Assembly: GCF_017745675.1 (NCBI RefSeq)
Contig: NZ_JAFLJM010000016.1
Location: 1-64,000 of the forward strand
Direction: 5' to 3'
DNA: 64,000 nt
Origin: Alkalihalobacillus sp. BA299
Lineage (GTDB): Bacteria > Bacillota > Bacilli > Bacillales > Bacillaceae_F
Shown: positions 7,702-17,305 of the stretch, one piece after another
Layout of the letters: each line of letters opens with the position of its first letter
How positions within the stretch are numbered: position 1 is the stretch's first letter
Made by a program: the position numbers and the translations under genes
The notes under the pieces: generated by a model
What the model was told of the DNA's origin: nothing
The model's database searches: none
What the model saw: the letters and a program-made list of their open reading frames with translations, nothing else

Positions 7702-8742
7702 ATGAATGTTTCTCAAAGTAAACTAATGATCAAAGACAATCATTCTAGAAGCCGCTTTATTTATTTTGGACTTCTGTTATTCATCGGAATTATCTTTCTC
7801 ATTATCGGAATCTTGATTAGTATATCAATTGGCATGTCAGACGTACAATTTAACCATGTCATTGAATCTTTTTACGTAAGTGAACTAGCAAAAGAGCACT
7901 TGATTGTGCAAACGGTACGTTTACCGAGAGCGATTATTGCCTGTATAATTGGTGCTAGTTTAGCTGTCGCAGGAGCGATTATGCAAGCTATCACTCGAAA
8001 TCCGCTAGCATCACCACAAATTTTTGGAATTAATGCAGGTGCTTCATTTATTGTTGTTGCTGCAACTGTATTTTTTTCTGGCCTCTCTCAATCCACTTTC
8101 GTTTATTTTGCTTTTTTAGGTGCAGTTATGGGAGGGATGATGGTTTATTATTTGGGATCATCCGGTAGTGGAATGACACCTATTAAGTTAGCTTTGGCAG
8201 GTATTGCCATTCATTTTTTCTTATCTGCACTGACAGAGGGATTAATTATTTTTAATGAACATACGACAGAAGGAGTTCTTTTTTGGTTAGCCGGAGCCAT
8301 AGATAGTAAGGGTTGGCAGGATGTAAAAATTATTTTTCCTTGGGCGGTTCTTGGACTGGTTGGATCTTTTTTCTTAGCTAGGTCGCTAAGTATATTAAGC
8401 CTTGGAGAGAGTGTCGCCAAGGGTTTAGGGCAAAGAATCGGCTGGATCCGGCTTGTATCAGGCTTAATCGTAGTCATTTTGGCAGGTGCATCTGTCGCCA
8501 TTGCAGGCCCGATTGGTTTTGTAGGATTAATTATTCCGCATATTACTCGATATCTTGTAGGTGTTGATTATCGTTGGGTGCTTCCGTATTCCGCATTATT
8601 TGGTGCCATATTACTAGTTTATGCTGATATTATTGCCCGTTTTATCGCATTTCCATATGAGTCACCTGTTGGAATTGTGACCGCATTATTAGGTGCCCCG
8701 TTCTTTTTTTATTTAATAAGAAGGGGGAAGAAGTTAGCATGA
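7702..8742 (+). CDS. iron-siderophore ABC transporter permease (FecCD family), first subunit
   Basis: A 346-residue FecCD/BtuC-type permease with about nine or ten membrane helices. It carries the family motif RNPLASPQIFGINAGAS (about residues 98-114), and the loop that docks the ATPase lies in GESVAKGLGQRIGW. It pairs with the second permease to form the channel for ferric siderophore. The ATG at 7702 is preceded by AAGGAAG. Its stop overlaps the start of the next permease by four bases (ATGA), so translation of the two is likely coupled and equimolar. It resembles YfmD of B. subtilis. Confidence 0.9.
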   Translation: MNVSQSKLMIKDNHSRSRFIYFGLLLFIGIIFLIIGILISISIGMSDVQFNHVIESFYVSELAKEHLIVQTVRLPRAIIACIIGASLAVAGAIMQAITRNPLASPQIFGINAGASFIVVAATVFFSGLSQSTFVYFAFLGAVMGGMMVYYLGSSGSGMTPIKLALAGIAIHFFLSALTEGLIIFNEHTTEGVLFWLAGAIDSKGWQDVKIIFPWAVLGLVGSFFLARSLSILSLGESVAKGLGQRIGWIRLVSGLIVVILAGASVAIAGPIGFVGLIIPHITRYLVGVDYRWVLPYSALFGAILLVYADIIARFIAFPYESPVGIVTALLGAPFFFYLIRRGKKLA

Positions 8743-9758
8743 AAAATAATAGTCCAAATTATAGAAGAAAAAAAATCATTACTCCTAAGCGGCTTTTTCT
8801 CATTTTGCCCATTATAATTATTGGATTATCTATAATAAGTACAGGAATAGGTGCAGTATTTATTTCACCGAGCGATGTACTCGCTGTTTTAATCGGTTTA
8901 GGAACTGATATGGATACCTTTATTATAGAAAGTTATCGGATTCCTAGAATTGTGTTGTCTGTCCTTGTTGGTGCTGGTCTAGCTGTTTCTGGAACGATTT
9001 TACAAGGGATTATTCGTAATCCACTAGCATCTCCTGACGTGATCGGGATTACAAAAGGAGCGGGACTGTCTGCTGTCATTGTTATAATTTTATTCCCGAA
9101 GTCACCTTCTATTGTTTTACCGATTGCTGCTTTTGTTGGTGCGATGATTGTCGCCTTGGTCCTCTATTTAATGGTATATAAACAAGGGATTAAACCAACG
9201 ACATTAGCTTTAGGTGGAGTTGCATTAGGGGCATTATGCCATGCGGGAATTCAATATTTTATGATCAAATATCCTCTTGAAATAAATGCTGCGTTAATAT
9301 GGCTTACTGGAAGCTTATGGTCTAGAAGTTGGGAGCATATTTATGGAGTACTTCCATGGATTGTTATCCTGTTACCTTTAACGATCATTTTGGCTATTAA
9401 ATTAGATATACTAAATCTTGGGGATGATGTAGCTCAAGATCTTGGTGAAAGTGTTTCGAAAATTAGATTACTGATGTTAATGATTGCTGTAGCGTTAGCT
9501 GCTTCATGTGTAGCAGCAGTAGGGTCTATCGGTTTTGTTGGATTAATTGCTCCACATATGGCAAGGAAATTTGTTGGTGTTAAACATAAATATTTGCTCC
9601 CAATTTCAGCTCTTATTGGCTCATTGTTAGTGTTATTAGCTGATTCTATTGGAAGGGGGATCATACCACCTAAAGAAATCCCCGTCGGTATTGTGATTGC
9701 GATTATTGGAGCACCTTATTTTCTATATCTTTTACGGAAAGAGAGAAAAAGCTTTTAA
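8739..9758 (+). CDS. iron-siderophore ABC transporter permease (FecCD family), second subunit
   Basis: A 339-residue FecCD-type permease homologous to the upstream one. It has about ten membrane helices, the motif [17 protein letters not shown] near residues 95-109, and a coupling-loop region around [10 protein letters not shown]. It overlaps the first permease by ATGA and is followed after 17 bp by the ATPase gene, which has its own GAGGAGGG ribosome site. It resembles YfmE of B. subtilis. The two permeases probably form an asymmetric heterodimer, as is known for this family. Confidence 0.9.
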   Translation: MKNNSPNYRRKKIITPKRLFLILPIIIIGLSIISTGIGAVFISPSDVLAVLIGLGTDMDTFIIESYRIPRIVLSVLVGAGLAVSGTILQGIIRNPLASPDVIGITKGAGLSAVIVIILFPKSPSIVLPIAAFVGAMIVALVLYLMVYKQGIKPTTLALGGVALGALCHAGIQYFMIKYPLEINAALIWLTGSLWSRSWEHIYGVLPWIVILLPLTIILAIKLDILNLGDDVAQDLGESVSKIRLLMLMIAVALAASCVAAVGSIGFVGLIAPHMARKFVGVKHKYLLPISALIGSLLVLLADSIGRGIIPPKEIPVGIVIAIIGAPYFLYLLRKERKSF

Positions 9759-9775
9759 TTGAGGAGGGAAGAACG

Positions 9776-10591
9776 ATGGGAATTTTAAATGCAAATCAAC
9801 TTAGTTTAGGCTATGAATCCATGCTAATTGTTGAGGATTTAAACCTTACCATTCCTCAAGGGGAAATTACTGTACTCATAGGTTCTAATGGATGCGGGAA
9901 ATCAACGATTCTACGTTCCTTTGCAAGATTATTAAACCCAAAACAAGGATCTGTCTATCTGAATGGTGAGGATATTCAAAAGCAGCCAACGAAAGAGGTA
10001 GCCAAGAAATTAGCCATTTTACCACAAGGACCACAAGCACCAGAAGGTTTAACGGTGAAGGAACTATGCTTTTATGGCCGACACCCTCACAAAGGACTCT
10101 TTTCTAAAAATACTGCGGAAGATGATGAACTAGTGGAATGGGCACTTGAAGCAACAGGTATGACTCCATATGCCGAGAGATCTCTTGATGCTTTATCGGG
10201 AGGGCAACGCCAAAGAGCTTGGATTGGGATGGCATTAGCACAAGGAACCGATTTGCTGTTATTAGATGAACCTACGACGTATTTAGATTTAGCCCATCAA
10301 ATAGAGGTGTTAGAGTTATTAAAACACTTAAATGAAGAGTATGGGCGTACGATCGTTATGGTATTACACGATTTAAACCAAGCGGCACGATATGCCAATC
10401 ATTTAGTGAGTATACGGGATGGAGCAGTTTATCAACAAGGCACACCTACACAAGTATTTACAGAAGATATGCTCAGAGATGTGTTTGGGTTAGAGTGTAA
10501 AATTATTTCGGATCCCGTTGCGGGTTCCCCAATGTGTGTACCGATTGGAGTAAATAAACTTCCTCCGATAAAAAAAGTTCTACCTGTTTAA
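9776..10591 (+). CDS. iron-siderophore ABC transporter ATP-binding protein
   Basis: A 271-residue ABC ATPase that powers the importer from the cytoplasmic face. All nucleotide motifs are intact: Walker [10 protein letters not shown] (36-44), Q-loop at LPQGPQAP, signature [12 protein letters not shown], Walker [17 protein letters not shown] and switch histidine in [12 protein letters not shown]. The D-loop form TTYLDL is typical of the FecE/YusV/YfmF siderophore group. It is the last gene of the Fur-controlled operon before a LysR gene 62 bp away. Confidence 0.92.
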   Translation: MGILNANQLSLGYESMLIVEDLNLTIPQGEITVLIGSNGCGKSTILRSFARLLNPKQGSVYLNGEDIQKQPTKEVAKKLAILPQGPQAPEGLTVKELCFYGRHPHKGLFSKNTAEDDELVEWALEATGMTPYAERSLDALSGGQRQRAWIGMALAQGTDLLLLDEPTTYLDLAHQIEVLELLKHLNEEYGRTIVMVLHDLNQAARYANHLVSIRDGAVYQQGTPTQVFTEDMLRDVFGLECKIISDPVAGSPMCVPIGVNKLPPIKKVLPV

Positions 10592-10653
10592 ATACCTAAT
10601 TGCATAAAAAAATTTTATCTTAAGAATGGGACTTTGTAGTAAGGAGAATAAAC

Positions 10654-11547
10654 ATGTCGATTGATGGTTTGCGTATTTTTGTTACCGTTGTTGAGCAACG
10701 ACATTTTTCGAAAGCAGCAAAATTATTAAATTTATCACAACCGAATGTTAGTTTACATATTCGAAATTTAGAAAATGAGTTCGGTGCAGTGTTATTTCAT
10801 CGGTCACCTAAGCAAGTGAAAGTGACAGAAGAGGGGGAAATTCTTTACGTTCGAGCGAAACAAATTCTCACGCTCTATGAGGAAGCAAAGCAAGAAATGA
10901 ATGACCGGAAAAATATTGTTCAAGGAAAAATAAAAATTGGTGCTAGTTTTACGATTGGAGAATACATTTTACCTAGAATATTAGCGCAGTTTGCTAACGA
11001 AAATCGCGGTGTCAAAGTAGAAGTTACAGTCGGGAATACAGAAGAAGTGATAGAACGAATTCGTGCAAATGACCTTGATATTGGTTTAGTAGAAGGGGAG
11101 GTTACGAATACTGATATTTTAGTACAACCATTCATGGAAGATGAAATGATTGTGATTGCTCCAGCTAATCATACATTGGCTCAGCTTAGAGTAGTTAAGG
11201 CTGAAATGCTACAGGAGGAAGTTTGGATTTGGAGAGAAAGTGGTTCTGGAACACGTGCATACAGTGATCGTTTTATGAATGAGTTACACTTAAATGTCAA
11301 ACATTCGTTTATTTTTAGCAGTAGCCAAGGAATTAAAGAGGCGGTATCAGAAGGGCTAGGAATTGCAATGATTTCAAAGTGGACCGTTCGAAAAGAGTTG
11401 CAAGCAGGAACGATTAAAAGGTTAAACATTAATAACCGTAAATTTGTTAGACCGTTTTCGCTCGTTCAGGCGAAAAATCCAGGTTACTCTAAAGCACATC
11501 AGTTATTTATCGAAGAGATTGAAAAAGCGACGAGTCATTTTGAATAG
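10654..11547 (+). CDS. LysR-family transcriptional regulator (CysL/YwfK-like)
   Basis: A 297-residue LysR regulator with an N-terminal winged helix (residues 1-60; HTH around FSKAAKLLNLSQPNVSLHI) and a C-terminal substrate-binding domain starting near residue 92 (KIGASFTIGEYILPRIL). That last motif and GNTEEVIERI closely resemble B. subtilis CysL (YwfK), the activator of sulfite reductase. No sulfite reductase gene is nearby, so the target cannot be named. It follows the iron operon by 62 bp with its own AAGGAG site and may be read through from it. Confidence 0.82.
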   Translation: MSIDGLRIFVTVVEQRHFSKAAKLLNLSQPNVSLHIRNLENEFGAVLFHRSPKQVKVTEEGEILYVRAKQILTLYEEAKQEMNDRKNIVQGKIKIGASFTIGEYILPRILAQFANENRGVKVEVTVGNTEEVIERIRANDLDIGLVEGEVTNTDILVQPFMEDEMIVIAPANHTLAQLRVVKAEMLQEEVWIWRESGSGTRAYSDRFMNELHLNVKHSFIFSSSQGIKEAVSEGLGIAMISKWTVRKELQAGTIKRLNINNRKFVRPFSLVQAKNPGYSKAHQLFIEEIEKATSHFE

Positions 11548-11679
11548 AACATATCTAACGTCATATCCATACCAAATGCGGCTTGATATTGATAGGGTAT
11601 ACCTACAAATTTAGTTGTTATGATGAATAAAGTCAGCTGTTACTTGCTAGAACAATTATTGAAAGCTTTATACATAAGA

Positions 11680-11710
11680 AAAAGAGCTTGCACATGAATC
11701 AAGCTCTTTT
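11680..11710. terminator. bidirectional terminator
   Basis: AAAAGAGCTTG (11680-11690) pairs perfectly with CAAGCTCTTTT (11700-11710). It lies between convergent genes with A- and T-runs on both sides, so it can serve both. Confidence 0.85.
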
Positions 11711-11728
11711 ATAGTAATGATGTGTATA

Positions 11729-12307
11729 TTAGTTGTTTTCCAAATATTTTTCAACGATATTTGCAATTTCAAAAGTCGTATGAGAAAGCTCGTAGTTTTC
11801 AATTGCGTACTCACACTTATCTTTATAGGCCATATCTTCGTTATAATGGTCTAAGTGATTTTGAATAACCTCATCTGAGTCACCACGGCCATATTGACGT
11901 CTTTTTACCGTTTCTTCATCGGCATAGACAAAGAAACGAATCACTTTATCACCGTACATTTCCTTTAATATTTCAGCGCCCTCTGTATTAAGAACGACCC
12001 AAATACAGCCTTTTTTCTTGAATTTTTCTTCGATTTCCTTTTCTTTAATTCCGTAAAGGTAACCATTAATTTCAACTTTCTCTAAAAATTCGCCTTTGCG
12101 GTGAGCTTCTAGAAAGTCAGCTTCACTTAAATAGTGGTAATCGACACCTTCAGTTTCATATCTTCTTTTCGTTCTCGTAGTATGAGAAACAACACCGTTC
12201 ATATGGAAGGTTGCACCCACTAGTTTTGCAACAGTTTTCCTCCCTGAACCATCTGGACCTGTAAAAACAAAGATTTTTTCACTTTCTTTTAAGTTATACA
12301 TGTACAT
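11729..12307 (-). CDS. guanylate kinase-like protein with altered P-loop
   Basis: A 192-residue protein with a guanylate-kinase fold. HTTRTKRRYETEGVDYHYL (residues about 41-59) matches the GMP-binding part of Gmk, where TTRxxRxxExxGxDYxF is conserved. The phosphate loop reads GPDGSGRKT instead of the GPSGVGKGT type of true Gmk, so arginine replaces the canonical lysine and a lysine follows. This may be a divergent kinase or a non-catalytic GK-like domain. The start is ATG 12307 with AAAGGTGAG upstream; a second ATG two codons on is possible. It is monocistronic and I would not call it gmk. Confidence 0.75.
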   Translation of the reverse strand: MYMYNLKESEKIFVFTGPDGSGRKTVAKLVGATFHMNGVVSHTTRTKRRYETEGVDYHYLSEADFLEAHRKGEFLEKVEINGYLYGIKEKEIEEKFKKKGCIWVVLNTEGAEILKEMYGDKVIRFFVYADEETVKRRQYGRGDSDEVIQNHLDHYNEDMAYKDKCEYAIENYELSHTTFEIANIVEKYLENN

Positions 12308-12510
12308 TCACTCACCTTTCATATGCATGGTATCACTTCTTTATTTTACCTCTTTTTCCAGAGAAAATCGAAGGATATCTGTTATCTTTTGCTATTTTAT
12401 TGGATTTAATAGGCGTTTTAATGAACATGTCTACTTGCTAGTTTTTTTTTTCAAATTTAGATAATATTAAAAGGTGAAGGTTTAAAAAGATGTAACAGAG
12501 GAATTTGGTG

Positions 12511-12555
12511 ATTATCGAACATTTGTTGAATAAAACAACAAAAGAGTTCGTATTT
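12511..12555 (+). promoter_or_regulatory. candidate PurR operator (two inverted PurBoxes)
   Basis: ATTATCGAACATT (12511-12523) matches the Bacillus PurBox consensus AWWWCCGAACWWT at 12 of 13 positions. A second copy in opposite orientation at 12543-12555 (minus strand AAATACGAACTCT) matches 11 of 13. The gap is 19 bases, slightly more than the 16-17 usual for B. subtilis. Both lie upstream of the purT -35 box, the normal PurR arrangement. Confidence 0.6.
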
Positions 12556-12569
12556 ATTTAATTAGTTGG

Positions 12570-12598
12570 TTGAAATATCGTTACTTCTAAGTTAATAT
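12570..12598 (+). promoter_or_regulatory. sigma-A promoter of purT
   Basis: TTGAAA (12570-12575), a 17-base spacer, then TAATAT (12593-12598). The purT ATG is at 12634, giving a short leader. The rest of the 325-base gap 12308-12633 shows only A+T-rich sequence and the PurR boxes. Confidence 0.75.
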
Positions 12599-12633
12599 GT
12601 TCGTGTGTAGAATAAATAAGGGGGAATTACATA

Positions 12634-13812
12634 ATGTTCGGTGTACCATATGGAGAAAACATAAAAAAAATAATGCTATTAGGTTCAGGAGAGTTAGGAA
12701 AAGAAGTGGTTATTGAGGCCCAACGGCTTGGAGTAGAGACGGTTGCTGTGGATCGCTATGAACACGCACCTGCCATGCAAGTAGCCCACAGATCCTATGT
12801 CATTGATATGTTAGACGGTGAGCAACTGCGACAAATTATAGAAGAAGAACGTCCTGATTTTATCGTTCCTGAAATTGAAGCGATCGCTACAAATACATTA
12901 GTAGAATTAGAAAAAGAAGGATTTCATATTGTACCGACTGCAAAAGCAACGCAACTCACAATGGACCGTGAAGGAATTCGTCGGTTAGCGAGTGAAGAGT
13001 TAGGCTTACCTACTGCAAAGTATGCATTTGCAAATACCCTATCTGAATTAGAAGAAGCTGTAAAAGAAATAGGAACACCTTGTGTTATCAAACCGATTAT
13101 GAGTTCTTCTGGAAAAGGCCAAAGTGTTTGTCGTTCTTTAGATGATATTGAAAAATCTTGGAATGAAGCCATTGAAGGCGGAAGAGGGAAACAGGAGAGA
13201 GTCATTGTCGAAGAGTTTATCCATTTTGACTCAGAAATAACATTATTAACTGTTCGTTCGATATCAGGTACCGCTTATTGTCCACCAATCGGGCATGTTC
13301 AAAAAGACGGGGATTATATTGAATCATGGCAGCCACACCAGATGACAAAAGCGCAAATTACAGAATCAGAGCAAATCGCTAAGAAGATAACAGATGCACT
13401 GGGTGGTTATGGTCTTTTTGGGGTAGAGCTATTTCTAACGCCTAATGGAGTTTATTTTAGCGAAGTTTCTCCTCGCCCTCACGATACAGGAATGGTAACA
13501 TTAGCGACTCAACAGCTGTCTGAATTTGCCTTACATGTTCGTGCTATTTTAGGTTTACCGATCCCAGAAATTCGCCTCCTATCACCAGGTGCAAGCCATA
13601 CGATTAAAGCTTGGGAAGAGAGTAAATCGTATAAAGTACTAGGTATAGAGGAAGCGTTATGTGAGGCCGATACTCAAGTTCGTCTCTTCGGGAAACCAGA
13701 AACGAAAGTTGGTAGAAGAATGGCCGTCGTGCTTCATACATCAGACACAGTAGACACATCAAGAGAAAAAGCGAAACAAGCAGCTGGAAAAATAACTGTT
13801 ACGTACGAATAA
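12634..13812 (+). CDS. purT: formate-dependent phosphoribosylglycinamide formyltransferase (GAR transformylase 2)
   Basis: A 392-residue ATP-grasp enzyme of purine biosynthesis. It makes formyl-GAR from GAR, formate and ATP, by-passing the folate-dependent PurN reaction. An N-terminal preATP-grasp domain ([17 protein letters not shown], from about residue 17) is followed by ATP-grasp motifs [12 protein letters not shown] and the Mg-ligand region [22 protein letters not shown]. Length and order match PurT. The ribosome site is AAGGGGG. Two PurR-like boxes and a good promoter lie upstream, so purine repression is likely. It is monocistronic and outside any pur cluster. Confidence 0.95.
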   Translation: MFGVPYGENIKKIMLLGSGELGKEVVIEAQRLGVETVAVDRYEHAPAMQVAHRSYVIDMLDGEQLRQIIEEERPDFIVPEIEAIATNTLVELEKEGFHIVPTAKATQLTMDREGIRRLASEELGLPTAKYAFANTLSELEEAVKEIGTPCVIKPIMSSSGKGQSVCRSLDDIEKSWNEAIEGGRGKQERVIVEEFIHFDSEITLLTVRSISGTAYCPPIGHVQKDGDYIESWQPHQMTKAQITESEQIAKKITDALGGYGLFGVELFLTPNGVYFSEVSPRPHDTGMVTLATQQLSEFALHVRAILGLPIPEIRLLSPGASHTIKAWEESKSYKVLGIEEALCEADTQVRLFGKPETKVGRRMAVVLHTSDTVDTSREKAKQAAGKITVTYE

Positions 13813-13827
13813 ATAAATGAGTACAAT

Positions 13828-13879
13828 AGGGTGTCAGGCACCTTTACTCTATTAAAGAGTTAAAGATGTTTGACACCCT
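13828..13879. terminator. bidirectional stem-loop with GGTGTCAGGCACC motif
   Basis: AGGGTGTCA (13828-13836) pairs with TGACACCCT (13871-13879). The internal GGTGTCAGGCACC palindrome is a motif I recall as repeated between genes in Bacillaceae genomes. It separates purT from the convergent CorC gene and overlaps that gene's last base pairs. Confidence 0.6.
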
Positions 13880-15122
13880 AATTCATTTCTACTTTGGCTT
13901 TTATAATACGCCGTTCTTCAGCTTCGGTAATAGTAATGGTTAAATGTTCGTACTGTAATTGTTCACCAACAGGAGGTACCTTTTGAAAAACTTCTACTAA
14001 CCAGCCACCTAACGTATGATTTGTACTATCTGGTAGTTCACAATTTGTTAACCTGGCGAAATCATCTAAAGGAAAATCACCGTAAAACTCAAAGATATTT
14101 TCTTCTAATTGGTCAACACCTCGAACTTTATCGTCGTGCTCGTCCCAAATCTCGCCCACAAGTTCTTCTAATATATCTTCTAACGTGATAATGCCTGATG
14201 TTCCACCGAACTCATCGATCACCACGGCCATATGAACTCGATTTTTTTGTAATATGGGTAAAAGAGTTGAAACGGTTAATGTCTCAATGACAAACATTGG
14301 TTTTCGTACAATTTCTCTAATGTTTACTTTTTGATGTTTGATTAAATGTGAGAGAAAATCACGCTCAGACAATATTCCGATAATGTTATCAATATTTCCC
14401 TCATATACAGGAATTCTTGAAAATCGTTCTTCTAGTAGTAATGCTGTCACTTTATCTGTATCCATTTCAACATCAATGGCAACGACATCCGTCCTGGGTG
14501 TTAAAATCTCTACAACTCTAATATCATTAAAATCTAATGAATTATGTAGTAGTTCTTTTTCATGATTTTCAATGACACCTTCTTCTTCACTAATCGTAAC
14601 CATCTCTTTTAATTCTTGTTCAGTAATGGAAGGAGTTAATTCTTGCTTCGTTACTAATGCTGAAATTCTTTCTTTGAGTTGAACTAGAAACCAAGTTAAC
14701 GGTTTAAATAATTTCATAAGGAAAGTTAAGATACCGGCGATTTTTAATGCAAATGGTTCAGCATTTTCTTTCGCTAATGATTTGGGTAAGACTTCACCAA
14801 ATATAAGGACGAGAGTCGTCATCACGACTGTACTTATTAAAAGGCCAGTGTTGGTCCCAAACAAAGTAGTTGCGATTTGAGCTGAGATTGTAGCAGCAGC
14901 AATATTAACCAAATTATTACCGATTAAAATTGTAGATAAAGCATGATCAAAGTGCTGTGTAATAAAAAAGGCCTTTTGTCCACCGGAACGATTTTCATCA
15001 GCATAGCTTTTTAACCGAATTTTATTTGCGCTTGAATATGCCGTTTCCGCTGAAGAAAAGAAGGCGGATAAAATTAAAAGGAAGATAAGAAATAGTAATA
15101 ATTCAAGAGGAATTGTAGACAA
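13878..15122 (-). CDS. CNNM/CorC-family (hemolysin-like) transporter protein
   Basis: A 414-residue membrane protein: DUF21/CNNM transmembrane domain (residues 1-180; FFSSAETAYSSANK near 22), a CBS-pair domain (about 200-320; EILTPRTDVVAID), and a C-terminal CorC_HlyC domain (LGGWLVEVFQKVPPVGE). Proteins of this family export or balance magnesium; MpfA (YhdP) of B. subtilis is one. The DUF21 signature S-A-E-T is intact. The start is TTG at 15122, preceded by AGGAG about nine bases upstream, and no ATG fits better. It is monocistronic. The transported ion is inferred from family only. Confidence 0.88.
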   Translation of the reverse strand: MSTIPLELLLFLIFLLILSAFFSSAETAYSSANKIRLKSYADENRSGGQKAFFITQHFDHALSTILIGNNLVNIAAATISAQIATTLFGTNTGLLISTVVMTTLVLIFGEVLPKSLAKENAEPFALKIAGILTFLMKLFKPLTWFLVQLKERISALVTKQELTPSITEQELKEMVTISEEEGVIENHEKELLHNSLDFNDIRVVEILTPRTDVVAIDVEMDTDKVTALLLEERFSRIPVYEGNIDNIIGILSERDFLSHLIKHQKVNIREIVRKPMFVIETLTVSTLLPILQKNRVHMAVVIDEFGGTSGIITLEDILEELVGEIWDEHDDKVRGVDQLEENIFEFYGDFPLDDFARLTNCELPDSTNHTLGGWLVEVFQKVPPVGEQLQYEHLTITITEAEERRIIKAKVEMN

Positions 15123-15258
15123 TATGATCGCTCCTAAAAATCAAAGGTATATTTTTTATTCTGTCCTAAATATTGAAATTGATAATTGTTGATAAAAATT
15201 TGTTAAAGAGTAAAAAAGTACTTAAAATGTAAATCGTTAGTGTTAGACAAAACTTTAA

Positions 15259-15290
15259 TAAAAAACACCGCTATTTGTTAGTAGCGGTGT
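15259..15290 (-). terminator. terminator of rarD
   Basis: ACACCGCTA (15265-15273) pairs with TAGCGGTGT (15282-15290). On the minus strand a T-run follows, just after the rarD stop. Confidence 0.85.
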
Positions 15291-15297
15291 CTTCGTA

Positions 15298-16242
15298 TTA
15301 ACCTTGAAATGATTTTCTCTTTTGCAGAAACTTTGGTTCAAGCTTTGCAAACCATTTTGTCTTAGCTAGTGAAAAGATGAATAGGGCTGACCATATAAAT
15401 AAAAATGAGCCTAGGTGAACGAGTGTAAAGGTTTCATGAAATAACATCACTCCAATGATGAGCATAAGGGATGGAGCAATATATTGAAAAAATCCAATAA
15501 GTGATAGAGATATTCTTCTAGCTCCGCTAGCAAATAGCAAAAGTGGTATTGCCGTTGCGATTCCTGCACCAATTAAAAGTAATAAGTGGCCTGGCGATTC
15601 AGAAGTAAAGGAACTTGAACCAGTTTGATTTAAATAAAAAAGGAAAAACAGTGCGAAAGGTGTCATCAGTAAAGTTTCAATCGTCAACCCTGTAATAGCC
15701 CCAACTTTGACCATTTTTTTACATAATCCATAAAGAGCAAAACTAACAGCTAACCCCAATGCGGCCCATGGAATACTCCCAAATTGTATAGTCATATGTA
15801 AAACACCAATAAGTGCTAATAAAACAGCAACCTTTTGCCAAAAAGATAATTTTTCCTTGAGTATTAGTACACCTAGTAGAACATTAACAATGGGATTAAT
15901 GTAATATCCAAGACTAACTTCAATGACGTGTTCATGATTGACTGACCAGATAAATAAATACCAATTGATGCTTATGATCAAAGAAGCTATTATTATACTA
16001 ACCAATTGATTTGGTTGAGATAATAGCTCCCTAACTTCTTCTATGAACCCTTTAAATTTTCCTAAAGCTAGTAAAATGATAAACATAAAAACTATACACC
16101 ATACGACACGGTGGGCTAAAACTTCCTCAGCTGGGACATTGTTTAGGAGATTCCAATAAAGAGGAAAAATTCCCCAAAGTACAAAAGCTCCAATTGCAAA
16201 CAAAGCGCCGATAGTATGTTCTTTTGATTGTTCTTGATCCAA
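15298..16242 (-). CDS. rarD: RarD-type EamA/DMT transporter
   Basis: A 314-residue ten-helix membrane protein of the drug/metabolite transporter superfamily, RarD branch. The N-terminal pattern GALFAIGAFVLWGIFPLYW followed by PAEEVLAHRVVWC is diagnostic of RarD, and the second EamA repeat ends in a basic cytoplasmic tail. RarD proteins were named for predicted chloramphenicol sensitivity, but the natural substrate is not established. The start is TTG at 16242 with GAGGA about seven bases upstream. It has its own terminator and stands alone. Confidence 0.85.
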   Translation of the reverse strand: MDQEQSKEHTIGALFAIGAFVLWGIFPLYWNLLNNVPAEEVLAHRVVWCIVFMFIILLALGKFKGFIEEVRELLSQPNQLVSIIIASLIISINWYLFIWSVNHEHVIEVSLGYYINPIVNVLLGVLILKEKLSFWQKVAVLLALIGVLHMTIQFGSIPWAALGLAVSFALYGLCKKMVKVGAITGLTIETLLMTPFALFFLFYLNQTGSSSFTSESPGHLLLLIGAGIATAIPLLLFASGARRISLSLIGFFQYIAPSLMLIIGVMLFHETFTLVHLGSFLFIWSALFIFSLAKTKWFAKLEPKFLQKRKSFQG

Positions 16243-16392
16243 TGTAATTCCTCTATTCCAATTATAGTCATTTGTAAGACTATTTTATGGTGATTGGAAG
16301 TAAAAAGCAAGACTTTTAGGTACCCGAAATAAAAGGAAATGTTTAATATACATAAAAAATGATAGAATAGAAGAAATAGAAGTTTAGAGAGG

Positions 16393-17220
16393 ATGCTTAA
16401 TTTGGTATCGGTTCAGAAAAGGTTGCATCATAAAATATTTCCTCATAAGAAATCATTAGACTTACCGTGGGTTGTTTTACTGCACGGACTGGGTGGGAAC
16501 TCGAAAATATGGTATAAGCAATTAAAGTATTTTAAGAAAAATTTTAATGTAATGACTATAGACCTTCCTGATCATCATCCGAATCCGGTATTTAAAGAAT
16601 GGGAAGAGCAATGTTCTTTTAAAACATGTGCGAATATGATTGTTAATGTTTTAGATGAACATAAAATTAGAAAAGCTCATTTTGTTGGTATATCTTTAGG
16701 GTCGGTTGTTATATATCAGCTTATGAAGTCTCACGAAAATCGAATTCATTCTGCAGTATTAGGGGGGATGGTTATTCGTTTTAATAGGTTTTCTGAGACG
16801 TTAATACGCGTAGGCAGTGCTGTTAAAAATTTTGTACCTTATATGTGGCTTTATCGGCTATTTGCTCAAATAATGATGCCTAAAAGAAATCATAAAGCAT
16901 CCAGAAATATTTTTATCGGAGAAGCAAAAAAAATGGGACGAACTTCTTTTTTACGTTGGTTTCAATTAGCGAATAGTGTTAGGGAGACAACGAATGGAGA
17001 TCATATTAAAGTACCTAAGCTTTATATTTCCGGGAATGAAGATCACCTATTTGTTGAACTAGTAAAAGATCATCTCAAAGGCGACAAGCATGGAAAGTTA
17101 CATGTTATTCCCAACTGTGGCCACGTATGTAACATTGAAAAAAGTGATGAATTTAACGAAATATCTAGTTCGTTTATAAATTCAATTGAAGAGATTTCAC
17201 GATTAGAACGTGCGAAATAG
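16393..17220 (+). CDS. alpha/beta hydrolase
   Basis: A 275-residue alpha/beta-hydrolase-fold protein, probably cytoplasmic. The oxyanion-hole HGLGGN is near residue 32, the nucleophile elbow GISLGS is near residue 100, the acid is probably in SGNEDHLF and the catalytic histidine in NCGHVCNIE. The triad is complete. A basic cap region (PKRNHKASR) lies between. The ATG at 16393 almost abuts AGAGAGG; the in-frame TTG at 16402 has better spacing and may be the real start, giving 272 residues. Substrate unknown; esterase and C-C hydrolase are both possible. Confidence 0.8.
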   Translation: MLNLVSVQKRLHHKIFPHKKSLDLPWVVLLHGLGGNSKIWYKQLKYFKKNFNVMTIDLPDHHPNPVFKEWEEQCSFKTCANMIVNVLDEHKIRKAHFVGISLGSVVIYQLMKSHENRIHSAVLGGMVIRFNRFSETLIRVGSAVKNFVPYMWLYRLFAQIMMPKRNHKASRNIFIGEAKKMGRTSFLRWFQLANSVRETTNGDHIKVPKLYISGNEDHLFVELVKDHLKGDKHGKLHVIPNCGHVCNIEKSDEFNEISSSFINSIEEISRLERAK

Positions 17221-17251
17221 TAAAAATGGTGGAAGTCAAAAAATACAAAAT

Positions 17252-17289
17252 AAAAGCAGTTGCTATCTAAATCAGATGCAACTGCTTTT
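17252..17289. terminator. bidirectional terminator
   Basis: AAAAGCAGTTGC (17252-17263) pairs perfectly with GCAACTGCTTTT (17278-17289), flanked by T-runs in both directions between convergent genes. Confidence 0.88.
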
Positions 17290-17305
17290 TTCGATTAAAG
17301 GAGTA

